From Paramyrothecium sp. XJ0827 (Eukaryota > Ascomycota > Sordariomycetes > Hypocreales > Stachybotryaceae), in contig JAJFPB010000009.1 in the NCBI GenBank assembly GCA_020881915.1, positions 620,001-684,000 of the forward strand: a stretch of 64,000 bases of DNA, given 5' to 3'. The translations under genes were made by a program, and so were the position numbers. Below are positions 45,401-54,930 of this stretch, in pieces (position 1 is the first letter of the stretch; each line of letters starts with the position of its first letter). The notes below the pieces were generated by a model. It did not search any database and had not been told where the DNA came from. It saw nothing but the letters and a program-made list of their open reading frames with translations.

Positions 45401-48400
45401 TCCGGCCAAGTGTGCAATACCGCAACACGACAATGCGTGGCTGGACCTACCGGCCCTGCTGGTTGCACTTCTGATACCCAATGTGCTTCTGGTCAAACTT
45501 GTGTCGTGGCTACGGGACAATGCATCACTGGTCCCGGCGGACCTTCCGGCTGCACTTCAGACGCCCAATGTGCTTCGGGTCAAACTTGTATAGTCGCTAC
45601 AGGCCAGTGTGTCACGGGTCCTTCTGGACCTTCTGGCTGTACTGCCGACAGTCAATGCACATCGGGTCAAATCTGCATTGTAGCCACTGGTCAATGCGTG
45701 ACTGGCCCTACAGGTCCTTCTGGCTGCACACTAGACACTCAATGCGCCACTGGACAGATCTGTCTAGTGGCCACAGGCCAATGTGTCCCAGGACCTACTG
45801 GGCCATCTGGCTGTACTTTGGACACGCAGTGTGCTTCCGGCCAGGTTTGCAATACTGCAACCGGGCAGTGTGTGCCAGGACCTACCGGGCCATCTGGCTG
45901 TACTGCAGACGCGCAATGTGCCTCCGGTCAGGTTTGCAATACTGCAACCGGGCAGTGTGTGGACGGGGGATATGGTCCCGGTATTGGAGATCCATGCGAC
46001 GATGACAACCCATGTCTTGTTGGGATCTGCTTGGATGCTATTGTTGGTGTTAGGGTTTGTGTAGCAGAACCGACAGGCCCTTCTGGCTGCACATCAGATA
46101 GCCAGTGCTCGTCTGGACAGACTTGCAATACGGAAACTGGTCAATGTCAAGGTGGCTCGACTACCTGTACCGGAGACAGTCAATGTGCTGCTGGTCAATT
46201 TTGCAATACCGCCCTGGGGCAATGCCAACAGAATCCCACCCGGCCAACTGGGCCAGGCATTGGAGACCCCTGCGACGACGACACGCCGTGCCTTGTTGGC
46301 ATCTGCTTGGACGCTATCATCGGTGCCAGAGTATGTGTAGCTCCTACAGATCCTTCGAGCTGCACTTCGGATGCCCAGTGTGGTGCTGGCCGAACATGTA
46401 ACACGGCAACTGGGCAATGCCAAACTTCGCCGGCTACTTGTACGTCGGACACTCAATGCGCTGCCGGTCAGGTTTGCAACACTGAGACTGGTCAATGTCA
46501 AACCGGCCCCACAGGACCAACAGGTCCGGGCCTTGGAGACCCCTGTGACGATGATACTCCATGTCTCGTGGGAATCTGTTTGGATTCCATTGTTGGAGCC
46601 AGGGTGTGTGTTGCAGGCCCAACTGGGCCTTCTGGCTGCACTTCAGATGCTCAGTGCGGTCCTGGTCAAACATGCAATACGGCAACAGGGCAATGCCAAA
46701 CTAGCCCTACAGGGCCAACAGGTCCAGGTCTCGGAGATCCTTGCGATGATGATACACCTTGTCTCGTTGGAGTCTGCTTAGATGCTGTTCTTGGCGCAAG
46801 AATTTGTGTGACGGCTCCAACCGGGCCTTCGGACTGCACGACGGACGCTCAGTGTGGTGTTGGTCAAACGTGCAACACGGGAACCGGTCAATGCCAAGCA
46901 AGCCCTACTGGACCTGGCCTTGGCGATCCCTGTGATGGCGATAACCCGTGCCTGGTTGGTGTCTGCTTAGACGTTCTTGGTGTCGGTGCTCGAGTATGTG
47001 TGGCAGGACCAACAGGCCCGACAGGTTGCACAACTGATACTCAATGTGGAATTGGCCAAACATGCAATACACAAACTGGCCAATGTCAGGCGGGTCCTAC
47101 GGGGCCCACTGGACCTGGACTCGGGGATCCATGTGATGATGAGACTCCTTGTATCGTTGGAGTTTGTCTAGATGGAATTATCGGCGCTCGAGTATGTGTG
47201 GCAGGGCCAACAGACCCCACAAGCTGCACGACTGATACACAATGTGGAATTGGCCAAACGTGTAATACACAGACTGGTCAATGTCAAGCAGGCCCCACGG
47301 GGCCTACTGGGCCTGGACTCGGAGATCCATGTGATGACAGTACGCCCTGTCTCATTGGAATCTGTTTGAATGTACTTGGAAGCGCCAGAGTATGTGTTGC
47401 AGGTCCTACGGGACCCTCAGGCTGCACAGTCGATACACAATGTGGCATCGGCCAAACCTGCAATACAGCAACCGGCGAGTGTCAAACAGGACCCGCTGGG
47501 CCAACTGGCCCTGGACTCGGGGATCCGTGTGATGATAGCACGCCCTGTCTCATTGGAGTCTGTTTGAATGTACTTGGAAGTGCCAGAGTATGTGTGGCAG
47601 GATCATCCAGTTGCACGTCAGATGCTCAATGCGGCACCGGGCAAGTCTGCAATACTGCGACTGGGCAGTGCCAAGATGATCCGATACAGCCAACAGGACC
47701 CGGTCTAGGCGACTCGTGCAGTGACGGGAATCCCTGCCTTGTTGGTATTTGCTTAGATGTTCTCGGCAGTGGCCTTAGAACATGCGTGGCAGGGTCTTCA
47801 AGCTGCACATCAGATGCCCAGTGCGGTATTGGTCAGTCCTGCAACACTGGATCCGGGCAATGCGAAGGAGGGGCCACGGGACCCACGGGACCTGGCATCG
47901 GAGATTCATGCAGTGACGATAACCCATGCCTCGTGGGTATCTGTTTGGATGTCCTTGGTGCTGGCGCCAGAGTATGTGTGGGAGGGACTTCGAGTTGCAC
48001 ATCAGATAGCCAATGTTCGTCTGGACAGACGTGCAACACAGCCACGGGCCAATGTCAAGCTGGAGGCACAGATCCTACGGGACCCGGCCTTGGTGATCCT
48101 TGCAGCGATGAACAACCTTGTCTCATCGGTGCTTGCCTCGGCCTCCTAGGTGGTGTAAGAGTCTGCGTGGCGGGATCAGGACCTACAGGGTCAACAACCT
48201 GCACATCAGATACTCAATGCACTCCTGGCCAGGTTTGCAATACAGCTACCGGTCAATGTGAGGCTGGATCCACGGGACCTACGGGACCAGGCCTAGGAGA
48301 TCCCTGCACCGATGATCAGCCTTGCCTTGTTGGCGTTTGTTTGGGACTACTTGGTGGTGTTAGGGTGTGCGTTGCCGGGAATTCGGGAACCACTGCTTGC

Positions 48401-51256
48401 ACAACGGATGCTCAATGCGGCTCAGGCCAAGTCTGCAACACGGCTACTGGTCAGTGCCAGGCTGGGTCAACTGGACCTACTGGACCCGGCCTCGGCGATC
48501 CATGTACTGATGAGAACCCATGCCTTGTTGGCCTCTGTATTAGTGGTCTCGGTGGTATCAGGGTCTGCGTCGCAGACACTACGGGAGGCGCTGGCTGTAC
48601 GACGGATGCTCAATGCGGCTCAGGCCAAGTCTGCAACACGGCTACTGGTCAGTGCCAAGCTGGGTCAACTGGACCAACAGGGCCCGGCCTTGGCGATCCA
48701 TGTACTGATGAGAACCCATGCCTTGTTGGCCTTTGTATCAGTGGCCTCGGTGGTGTTCGCGTATGTGTAGCTGAATCTCCTGGTACAAGTGGCTGTACCA
48801 CCGATGCTCAGTGCGGTATTGGCCAAACCTGCAATACTGGTACAGGGCAATGCCAAACCGGCACGCCAACTGGTCCCACAGGGCCGTCTCTAGGAGATCC
48901 ATGCGGAGACGATAATCCTTGTCTCGTTGGTGTTTGCCTGGGCCTACTTGGTGGTGTCAGAGTGTGCGTGGCCGAGTCTGGCGGTTCTGGGTGTACAACA
49001 GATACACAATGTGGCTCTGGCCAGACCTGCAATATAGCCACTGGTCAGTGTCAGACCGGTACACCAACTGACCCCACAGGACCATCACTTGGAGATCCCT
49101 GTGGTGACGATAACCCTTGCCTCGTTGGCGTATGTCTGGGTCTGCTGGGTGGTGTTAGAGTTTGCGTGGCCGAGTCTGGCAGCTCTGGATGCACAACTGA
49201 TACTCAGTGCGGCACTGGACAGGTCTGCAATACAGCTACTGGTCAGTGCCAAACCGGTACAACGGGACCTACGGGGCCAACAATTGGAGACCCCTGTGGT
49301 GATAATAACCCTTGTATTGTTGGGGCTTGTCTCGGTCTACTTGGTGGTATCAGAGTTTGCGTGGCAGGATCTGGGACCTCTGGCTGCACAACGGATACTC
49401 AGTGCGGCACTGGACAGGTCTGCAATACAGCGACTGGCCAATGCCAAACCGGCACAACAGGGCCTTCCGGATGCACCTCAGATATCCAGTGCGGCTCCGG
49501 ACAGGTCTGCAATACGGCAACTGGCCAATGCCAAACTGGTACAACAGGACCTACGGGGCCGTCCATCGGAGACCCATGTAGTGACGATAATCCTTGTCTT
49601 CTCGGCGTTTGTCTGGGTCTTCTCGGCGGCGTCAGGGTATGCGTTGCAGGATCTGGGACCTCTGGCTGCACAACAGATACTCAATGTGGTACAGGTCAAG
49701 TTTGCAACACACAAACCGGCCAATGCCAAACCGGGCCTACAGCACCGTCCGGGTGCACCTCAGATACTCAGTGCGGCTCCGGTCAAGTCTGTAATACAGC
49801 CACAGGCCAATGTCAGACCAGCCCAACTGGCCCAACCGGATGCACCTCTGATGCTCAATGTGGCTCAGGTCAAGTCTGCAATACAGCCACAGGTCAATGC
49901 CAGACTGGCTCATCAGGCCCTACTGGGCCGTCTCTGGGAGACCCGTGCAGTGATGCTAATCCTTGTCTTGTTGGACTCTGCCTAAGCGCTCTTGGTGGTG
50001 GTGCCAGAGTGTGCGTGGCCGGCTCAACTCAACCTACCGGCTGCACAGCAGATACTCAGTGCGGCTCCGGTCAAGTCTGCAATACAGCCACAGGCCAATG
50101 TCAAACCAGCCCAACAGGCCCAACCGGATGTACCTCTAGTGCTCAGTGTAGCACTGGGCAAACATGCAATACGGCAACCGGTCAATGTCAGACTAGCTCG
50201 ACTGGTCCTTCTGGATGCACCTCCAATGCTCAATGTAGTACTGGGCAAACATGCAACACGGCAACCGGCCAATGTCAAACCGGTACAACACAGCCTACAG
50301 GACCTGGAATTGGAGACCCTTGTAGCGACAGTAACCCCTGTCTTATTGGACTTTGCTTAAACGTTCTGGGTGGTGTTCGGGTATGTGCTTTGGGATCAGG
50401 ATCGCAGACAACGCAACCCGCAGGCTGCACATCTAACTCACAGTGTGGTATCGGTCAGATCTGCAACACGGCCACCGGCCAATGTCGAACAGGGTTGGCA
50501 AGATTCTTGGGCTGTACGTCCGACAGTCAGTGTGGTTCTGGACAGGTGTGCAGCAGTGGTCAGTGTCGAACAGGATCAGCTGCACTTGCGAGTCCAGCAG
50601 CACTAACTGGATCCTCTGGCTGCACCACTGACTCTCAATGTGGTTCTGGGCAGGTATGCGACACGGCAACCGGTCAATGCCAAACTGGATCGAATGGACC
50701 TACAGTGCCAACTGGGGCGTCTGAACCGTCATCGGAATCTTCAGGCTCCTCTGCATTGTCTGCAGAGTCTGAACCGTCTCGATCGGCTGAAGCAGTTGAA
50801 CCATCTGGATCGACAGGTTCATCCGAGTCATCTGGATCTTCGGGGTCGTCTGAACTATCTGACCCGCCTGCATCTGCACAGTCTGTACAATCTGCACCGT
50901 CTGAACCGGCTGGATCATCCGAATCATCTGGATCGTCAGAGTCTTCAGGAACACCTGCACAGTCTGAACCAGCTGATCCGCCCGGTTGTACCTCTGACTC
51001 TCAATGTGGTTCTGGACAGGTCTGCAACACTTCTAATGGTCAGTGTCAGGCTGAGCCAACTGAGCCGAGTACGCCGAGTGAGCCGAGTGCACAGAGTGAG
51101 CCGAGTGCGCAGAGTGAGCCGAGTGCGCAGAGTGAGCCGAGTGCGCAGAGTGAGCCGAGTGCACAGAGTGCGCCGAGTACGCCAAGTGAGCCAAGTGAGG
51201 CAAGGCAACCGAGTGAGCCAAGCGAGCCGAGTGAATCGAGTGGACCAACAAAATAA
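42476..51256 (+). CDS. Giant secreted modular cysteine-rich repeat protein
   Basis: Intronless ORF; from the preferred ATG (context TTCGCCATG) it encodes 2,926 residues. An in-frame ATG at 42434 would add 14 residues before the signal peptide. Signal peptide LFRCFLAVCLTASVNA, then a dibasic LWRRQ. Residues to about 290 hold divergent four-Cys modules; then about 400 residues rich in Gly, Asn, Ser and Pro; then more divergent modules. The main array (about 45375-50690) has about 37 copies of module A (SCTSDAQCGSGQVCNTATGQ-like, four Cys) and about 20 of module B (LGDPCDDDNPCLVGICL...VRVCV, four Cys), linked by PTGP strings. A Ser/Glu/Pro tail follows, with one last module A inside. No GPI signal, LPXTG or catalytic domain is visible. 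It suggests a wall or matrix adhesin-like protein; function unknown. DNA repeat copies are not identical, so assembly collapse is possible but the frame is intact. Confidence 0.88.
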   Translation: MPPVMLFRCFLAVCLTASVNALPRSHNLWRRQAPAACPERNVCVGASCSQAFLGIDLSSCGSSGGSCGAGELCVVGSCTPLNIGTDPLHCGDAATACSPGQWCNDGQCQSIEITLSSETCGTSGSCQPSELCVNDICVPVSIGTDATHCGASSTPCKPGSVCVDGNCTPITIGTYPTACGSDSECDFTGSCQNGVCASIVIGTDPASCGSQSIACESASLCVADGCKPVSTTSTGPLILSLDPSRCGASGQTCGTGQVCVSETCVDGLISADATALIACDASGSQSQQGQASGSATGGAIGGSSSGTPGSGAQGDGTVAGAAGAGSGATSGSPSTGAGGNSGASAGGTPGGVPGAPASGSSGNAGGGGSQSGSLGSPPGSSAGGSSGGGSGASSSPPQGGSTGNSGGSNTPGGGSTGISTGSLGVGGSGNGAPGSGATSSGPGPGSGSGSGSSSGSSSNGTPGNSAPGNGASGNGATGNGTPGGAPGNSASGSGASGSGASSNGSPGTGPSGSPPSNGIPGNGGSGSGGPGNGNPGSGNPGNGVPGNGSPGNGGGGSPGAGNGGPGSGTNPPGNNGGGNGAGNNPGGGGSGTGGGGNRGGNGNPGNGGGTNPPSNNGGGNGAGNNPGGGGNGGGNGGGNGNPGNGGGGNGNNPGGPPTNPGGPPTNPGGPPTNPGGPPTDPGGPSTNPCPTGQLLVNGVCTDILGDPQNCGSPGNACPANQLCVRGQCLPVDTGTDPNNCGGTVCTPGTLCVDGTCRPADGTDPTGCGTPGCGPQQLCVSGTCVDVVGDPDNCSTQGATCPDNTVCILGTCVPLDPGDTGNGGSCGPSGTVCAGGTVCIADVCTPTNGPPTTCNPPCADSTVCVNNVCVAISDPTSCSVPTKRLAVRQGTLGCPAGSACVGGTCVPLGDPQNCGTAGNNCPANTLCVLGNCIPTGNPTGCGPSGQTCAADEVCLGGFCTPTPVDPGGCTTDAQCSSGQVCNTATRQCVAGPTGPAGCTSDTQCASGQTCVVATGQCITGPGGPSGCTSDAQCASGQTCIVATGQCVTGPSGPSGCTADSQCTSGQICIVATGQCVTGPTGPSGCTLDTQCATGQICLVATGQCVPGPTGPSGCTLDTQCASGQVCNTATGQCVPGPTGPSGCTADAQCASGQVCNTATGQCVDGGYGPGIGDPCDDDNPCLVGICLDAIVGVRVCVAEPTGPSGCTSDSQCSSGQTCNTETGQCQGGSTTCTGDSQCAAGQFCNTALGQCQQNPTRPTGPGIGDPCDDDTPCLVGICLDAIIGARVCVAPTDPSSCTSDAQCGAGRTCNTATGQCQTSPATCTSDTQCAAGQVCNTETGQCQTGPTGPTGPGLGDPCDDDTPCLVGICLDSIVGARVCVAGPTGPSGCTSDAQCGPGQTCNTATGQCQTSPTGPTGPGLGDPCDDDTPCLVGVCLDAVLGARICVTAPTGPSDCTTDAQCGVGQTCNTGTGQCQASPTGPGLGDPCDGDNPCLVGVCLDVLGVGARVCVAGPTGPTGCTTDTQCGIGQTCNTQTGQCQAGPTGPTGPGLGDPCDDETPCIVGVCLDGIIGARVCVAGPTDPTSCTTDTQCGIGQTCNTQTGQCQAGPTGPTGPGLGDPCDDSTPCLIGICLNVLGSARVCVAGPTGPSGCTVDTQCGIGQTCNTATGECQTGPAGPTGPGLGDPCDDSTPCLIGVCLNVLGSARVCVAGSSSCTSDAQCGTGQVCNTATGQCQDDPIQPTGPGLGDSCSDGNPCLVGICLDVLGSGLRTCVAGSSSCTSDAQCGIGQSCNTGSGQCEGGATGPTGPGIGDSCSDDNPCLVGICLDVLGAGARVCVGGTSSCTSDSQCSSGQTCNTATGQCQAGGTDPTGPGLGDPCSDEQPCLIGACLGLLGGVRVCVAGSGPTGSTTCTSDTQCTPGQVCNTATGQCEAGSTGPTGPGLGDPCTDDQPCLVGVCLGLLGGVRVCVAGNSGTTACTTDAQCGSGQVCNTATGQCQAGSTGPTGPGLGDPCTDENPCLVGLCISGLGGIRVCVADTTGGAGCTTDAQCGSGQVCNTATGQCQAGSTGPTGPGLGDPCTDENPCLVGLCISGLGGVRVCVAESPGTSGCTTDAQCGIGQTCNTGTGQCQTGTPTGPTGPSLGDPCGDDNPCLVGVCLGLLGGVRVCVAESGGSGCTTDTQCGSGQTCNIATGQCQTGTPTDPTGPSLGDPCGDDNPCLVGVCLGLLGGVRVCVAESGSSGCTTDTQCGTGQVCNTATGQCQTGTTGPTGPTIGDPCGDNNPCIVGACLGLLGGIRVCVAGSGTSGCTTDTQCGTGQVCNTATGQCQTGTTGPSGCTSDIQCGSGQVCNTATGQCQTGTTGPTGPSIGDPCSDDNPCLLGVCLGLLGGVRVCVAGSGTSGCTTDTQCGTGQVCNTQTGQCQTGPTAPSGCTSDTQCGSGQVCNTATGQCQTSPTGPTGCTSDAQCGSGQVCNTATGQCQTGSSGPTGPSLGDPCSDANPCLVGLCLSALGGGARVCVAGSTQPTGCTADTQCGSGQVCNTATGQCQTSPTGPTGCTSSAQCSTGQTCNTATGQCQTSSTGPSGCTSNAQCSTGQTCNTATGQCQTGTTQPTGPGIGDPCSDSNPCLIGLCLNVLGGVRVCALGSGSQTTQPAGCTSNSQCGIGQICNTATGQCRTGLARFLGCTSDSQCGSGQVCSSGQCRTGSAALASPAALTGSSGCTTDSQCGSGQVCDTATGQCQTGSNGPTVPTGASEPSSESSGSSALSAESEPSRSAEAVEPSGSTGSSESSGSSGSSELSDPPASAQSVQSAPSEPAGSSESSGSSESSGTPAQSEPADPPGCTSDSQCGSGQVCNTSNGQCQAEPTEPSTPSEPSAQSEPSAQSEPSAQSEPSAQSEPSAQSAPSTPSEPSEARQPSEPSEPSESSGPTK
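43330..44530 (+). repeat. Gly/Ser/Asn/Pro low-complexity spacer in the giant gene
   Basis: About 400 codons dominated by Gly with Ser, Asn and Pro, such as repeated GNGxPGSG-like strings. Expected to be an unfolded, flexible extracellular stalk or spacer. Confidence 0.8.
44431..44514 (+). repeat. 21-bp tandem repeat, four copies
   Basis: Unit CCCGGGCGGTCCTCCAACAA plus one A starts at 44431, 44452, 44473 and 44494, encoding PGGPPTN. The last copy diverges at its end. It is in frame, so copy changes lengthen the spacer without breaking the gene. Confidence 0.85.
45375..50690 (+). repeat. Tandem array of module A / module B units, 198-bp typical period
   Basis: Most units are A+B with about 66 codons. 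Copies at 48406 and 48604 are near-identical at the DNA level over about 75 bp or more, exactly 198 bp apart, while many other copies differ at many silent sites. Some stretches have A modules only (45375-45960, 49380-49530, 49680-49910, 50040-50280). Confidence 0.85.
51080..51169 (+). repeat. 18-bp tandem repeat, five copies
   Basis: Unit GAGCCGAGTGCGCAGAGT (with some CACAG variants) encodes EPSAQS. Flanked by diverged versions on both sides. It forms most of the final Ser/Glu/Pro tail. Confidence 0.85.
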
Positions 51257-51403
51257 AAATTTATGGCTTTATATGGCTTTGGCCGAGTCTGCAACACTTC
51301 AGATGGCCAATGCCAGGCAAGGCATGCACATGTACCAACATGCTTTGGGAATTGCTGCAAAAAAAACAAAAACACGGCCCTTATCTTTTTGATATTTGGA
51401 TGA
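51257..51403 (+). pseudogene. Decayed module past the stop of the giant gene
   Basis: The frame continues directly after the TAA at 51254-51256 with YGFGRVCNTSDGQCQA, clearly homologous to module A (CGSGQVCNTSNGQCQA), then a Cys-containing stretch FGNCCKKNKN and a hydrophobic end LIFLIFG before TGA at 51401-51403. The first Cys has become Tyr. The most economical reading is that the gene once ended further downstream and was shortened by a new TAA (CAA to TAA). Confidence 0.65.
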
Positions 51404-51909
51404 GGCTCTATACCTTCGATATCTCTTGTTCGAAGAGAATTAATGGCACAAAGTGATGGTTGGAATATGTAAATAGGGAGATGGTGAAGTATGACAAGAT
51501 TGAGTATTACATACAAGAGATCTTCGGGAATTTGAAATGTACAATAGCTGTTCAATTAAGGCTGTATTTGAGTTGATAATTCGACACTTCTGAATTTCCA
51601 CATTGGTTCTTCTTGTGAAAGCATCATCACACTGATTGAGAGCTTGTGTATCAAGAGGGCGACGGGATCATTGAATTGATGGACAGAACACTCTATCATT
51701 CGTAAAGGCATACAAGATTCAGTAAACGGGATAGCCACACTCACCAACAGGCCTTGGAAGGCTATAATATGATCAGAAAATAAACACAAGCCTTGCCGGA
51801 TAAACTACAGGTCTTGGAAATGGTAGCAATAGCGACAAAAAGGAACAGATCTTGAAACAAAGGCAGTGTATCCGTTATTATTGTCGTCTCAGAATCAGCT
51901 TCGAGATGC
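51404..51909. other. Intergenic between convergent genes
   Basis: About 500 bp, AT-rich. It should hold the 3' ends of the giant gene and the SDR gene. Nothing else seen. Confidence 0.4.
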
Positions 51910-52704
51910 TCAAGTGGCTGAGTACCCTCCATCCACGAATATTGTCTGTCCTGTGATTGCCAAACTCGCATTCCCAGCCAGGAACAGAGCAACGCCGGCA
52001 AAGTCAGTCGCCAACCCGTTTCTGCCAATCATGGTGCGTGATGCGTGCGCCCTGACCTTCTCAGCGTCCTTGAAGACGGCGGATGTCAAAGGCGTGTCAA
52101 CGACGCCTGGTGCCACGGCATTACACAAAACGCCCCTGGACGACCACGCCTCAGCTTGCGACCTTGTGAGGGAGACAAGACCGCCCTTACTGGCACCATA
52201 GGCGCCGCTGTTGCCGTATGCTCTGAACGCTTGTTGGCTTACAACATTGATGATCCTGCCACTGCCCCTCTTTGCCATCTGAGGACCCCAGGCCTGGCCA
52301 AGCACGAAAGGCGCAGTCAGGTTGACGGCTATTGTGTCTTCCCAGTCTTTGAGGGATAGCTGGTCCATATGAGGTCGCTTGTTGTTGCCTGCAGCATTCA
52401 CGAGGATATCGGGTACGCCGTGTTTGGCATTGATGGACTCGACGGCATCATTCAAGGCCTTTGCATCTCCAACGTCCGCGGGAAGAGCATGGGCCTCCGC
52501 CCCAGCCGCCGATATATGATTCACGGTGTCGATGAGAAGCGCTGGACGTCGGCCGATGAGGACAACCGATGCACCGGCCATGGCAAGGGCTGTGGCCATC
52601 TCACGGCCGATACCGGAACTGCCTCCAGTGACCACAGCCAGGCGGCCACTGAGGCCGAAGACAGAGTCAAGGTACTTGTGAACTGCACGGGCACCGGCTG
52701 CCAT
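51910..52704 (-). CDS. Short-chain dehydrogenase/reductase (classical SDR)
   Basis: NAD(P)-dependent oxidoreductase of 264 residues, intronless. The Rossmann motif TGGSSGIG is at residues 26-33, the structural NAAG at 103-106, and the catalytic Ser156, Tyr169 and Lys173 lie in VVSQQ and GAYGASK. The C-terminal PGVVDTPL and the final FVDGGYSAT are typical of sugar-acid and polyol dehydrogenases such as gluconate 5-dehydrogenase-like members, but substrate cannot be deduced. Arg residues after the second strand (IGRRP) favour NADPH. No targeting signal is visible; cytosolic location is likely. Stands alone between repeat-rich DNA and a gene-free interval. Confidence 0.93.
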   Translation of the reverse strand: MAAGARAVHKYLDSVFGLSGRLAVVTGGSSGIGREMATALAMAGASVVLIGRRPALLIDTVNHISAAGAEAHALPADVGDAKALNDAVESINAKHGVPDILVNAAGNNKRPHMDQLSLKDWEDTIAVNLTAPFVLGQAWGPQMAKRGSGRIINVVSQQAFRAYGNSGAYGASKGGLVSLTRSQAEAWSSRGVLCNAVAPGVVDTPLTSAVFKDAEKVRAHASRTMIGRNGLATDFAGVALFLAGNASLAITGQTIFVDGGYSAT

Positions 52705-54930
52705 CGCGATTTAATGGTTAAGCAATGACTATAGTCTCGGGACATTGGTGGTAGTTGTAGTTACAGAGCGGAAGGGCGTCGGCATGTCGTTGATCGCTTA
52801 TTGTCGGAAATTTACGCCTCGTTGATGTCTTAGTGGCTTGTCGTGCCAAAAGCTCCAGCGAATGGTAGGTGCGAGCCAAGGCCTGCCCAAGGTTTGCAAA
52901 CTCTCTGTAAAGAATGAAATGATGCCGGGCTGCTGGCATGTATGCGAGAATGTGGCAGCAACAGCCGAGTTGGCGGCAGTTTGGTGATTCTAGTCAATTT
53001 TAGGCCATCAGGATGTCTAAACAAACACACCGTGGAATGCGCGCTCGATTCATTAGTGACTGGCGATTGACGAAAATGAAGATATCATGTCATTTTCCCA
53101 AGGGGGCGAATTTCTCGATTCTGCGCGATTGGCGCAATCGAGGATTCGACCCAAGTGCCTACGTTGTGCGTTACCTGATGGATGCTCCCAGCTTTTGCTC
53201 TACTGTTCGTGGGCCACTACTATTTCGAGGGCTACAGCCATTAAGCTCTCCATCGACTAGTGCTCTTCATCCCTCCCTTTCAGATCTTCTTATCCTCCTT
53301 TCTTAAAACTCAGTCTCGTGTTCAAATGTCCAAGGCTGACACTCCGTGTACTCTGACAGCTTGAGAGTGGACGTGGGGGCCGACGCAATCGCCACGCCGC
53401 CCCCAAGAGAGGGTTTGTCAAGCACCCACATTGACTTCACTTGATAAAGTGGAAGGGCAGAAAAGAAAAGCAATGGCACCTTGCTTCTCGGCGCGAAAAC
53501 AAGGTCTAACATTACGACGCATACCGGGTGCTGTGCCGCAATGGCCAAGTCGGCCGTTGTTGACATTCAGAATTCGATGAATCCCTCTGAAGCAGCTCGT
53601 CCAAAACACATCAGCGGGCGCCTGATCTATACCTGCCATTTTTTTTCTGTTTCCATTGGAGGCAAGAGCAGAAGCGTAATCTGGGGCTAGGTCTATCATC
53701 ATCAGACGGAGCGGAGTTCAAGATATTATCACTGTTGGGACAAGGTCGACTTTTTGAGTCTTTTCGTCTAGCGCCAACTCGCCTAGCCTAGCTGCAACTG
53801 GGAGGGTTCTCCAGGGCCCTGCGGCGCAATTTTGGGCCGAGCGACCATTGGATGGCAGGGCACCATGCTGACCCGTGTTTCCATTCCCGGTGGATGAACT
53901 GCATGCTACTCTGTACGCTGACCTGAAAAGAAATGATTGCTGGCTTTGGCCACACAAATCATGTCATTGTCAAGACTGAACACGCCAAGGGTTCCATGGT
54001 GTCTTCTAATGCAGCCTCGACAGCCACAGCCGTCTTCATCGGTGTCTAGATGATTCCTTCAGCGCGCAATTGGAATGGGCAGTTCTCCAGCACGGGCATT
54101 ATCGGCGGATACACTAATATTAGTGTCGTGGGCTCCGCCGGAGGGTGCCACAGATGGATCCGATCTCGAAGATCCTGGTCCACAAGCACGGACGCCGTCA
54201 TCCTTTTTCCTGCAGCCAGCCAAGAGTAGGAGCCACGAGGGATTGAGCGGAACAGGGGTCTCGCGTGTTCGCTCACGTTCTGAGATGAGCGAGCATGAAG
54301 TGATTGGCAAACCTGCGTTCCTCCCGCTACCGTCGCTGTCCTCGCCTTCTCTTAGGCCACGGCAACAGGGGGGCCAAGACGTGGGTCCCAGACGGCAAAG
54401 AGTGCTCGGAAAAAGGTACGGCATCTCTAACTTGTCTGACAAGAGGGACGGAATCCGCCCACCTCACGATGCAACATCGTGAACCACCGCCATGACGATT
54501 TTGACCCTTTTCAGCGGAAGCAGGATTTGCTGTGCCACCCACACCTGAGCTTGGTTGTCCCTTGGCTCCGCCATGTTCCCGTTGCAACCGCAACCGTCGC
54601 CACGTGATGGGCTTGGCTCAACGTCAAGGGGAAATTAGGTCGCATTCGCTGACCGGGGTGTTTTGGCTTGGACTTTTCCACGCCCGCAGGCTTGCGGAGG
54701 GGGGATACCCATGCGCCCCTTCACTTTTGCGTATGCCTTCCCTTATCCCCTAACGGAAGCCCTCCACGGGTCGACACCTCTCTCTTTCTCCCATCACCGT
54801 AGCTGGCCCATGACGTCGAGATCAATCGTGCAACGGACAATTCGAAGCTTGCGCGCTCCGGCGCCTCTGGCATCGGCCTGACGACCCTCACGACGACAAC
54901 TCTGCGACTTCCTCTGAACTCGGGGCCGCC
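52705..54930. other. Gene-free interval, 2.2 kb
   Basis: Shared upstream region of divergent SDR and membrane-protein genes. Short ORFs show no domain. A pyrimidine-rich leader (CCTCTCTCTTTCTCCC) at 54775-54790 likely belongs to the membrane-protein promoter. Confidence 0.45.

Noticed and set aside
44430..50690. CRISPR-like or satellite array
   Set aside because: The repeats are coding, keep frame, vary at silent sites and have no unique spacers; this is a protein repeat array.
51254..51256. Treating the giant gene stop as a splice-skipped codon
   Set aside because: GTGAGC strings in the Ser/Glu repeat could act as donors and GGCCGAG as an acceptor, but no branch-site or pyrimidine tract supports an intron there.
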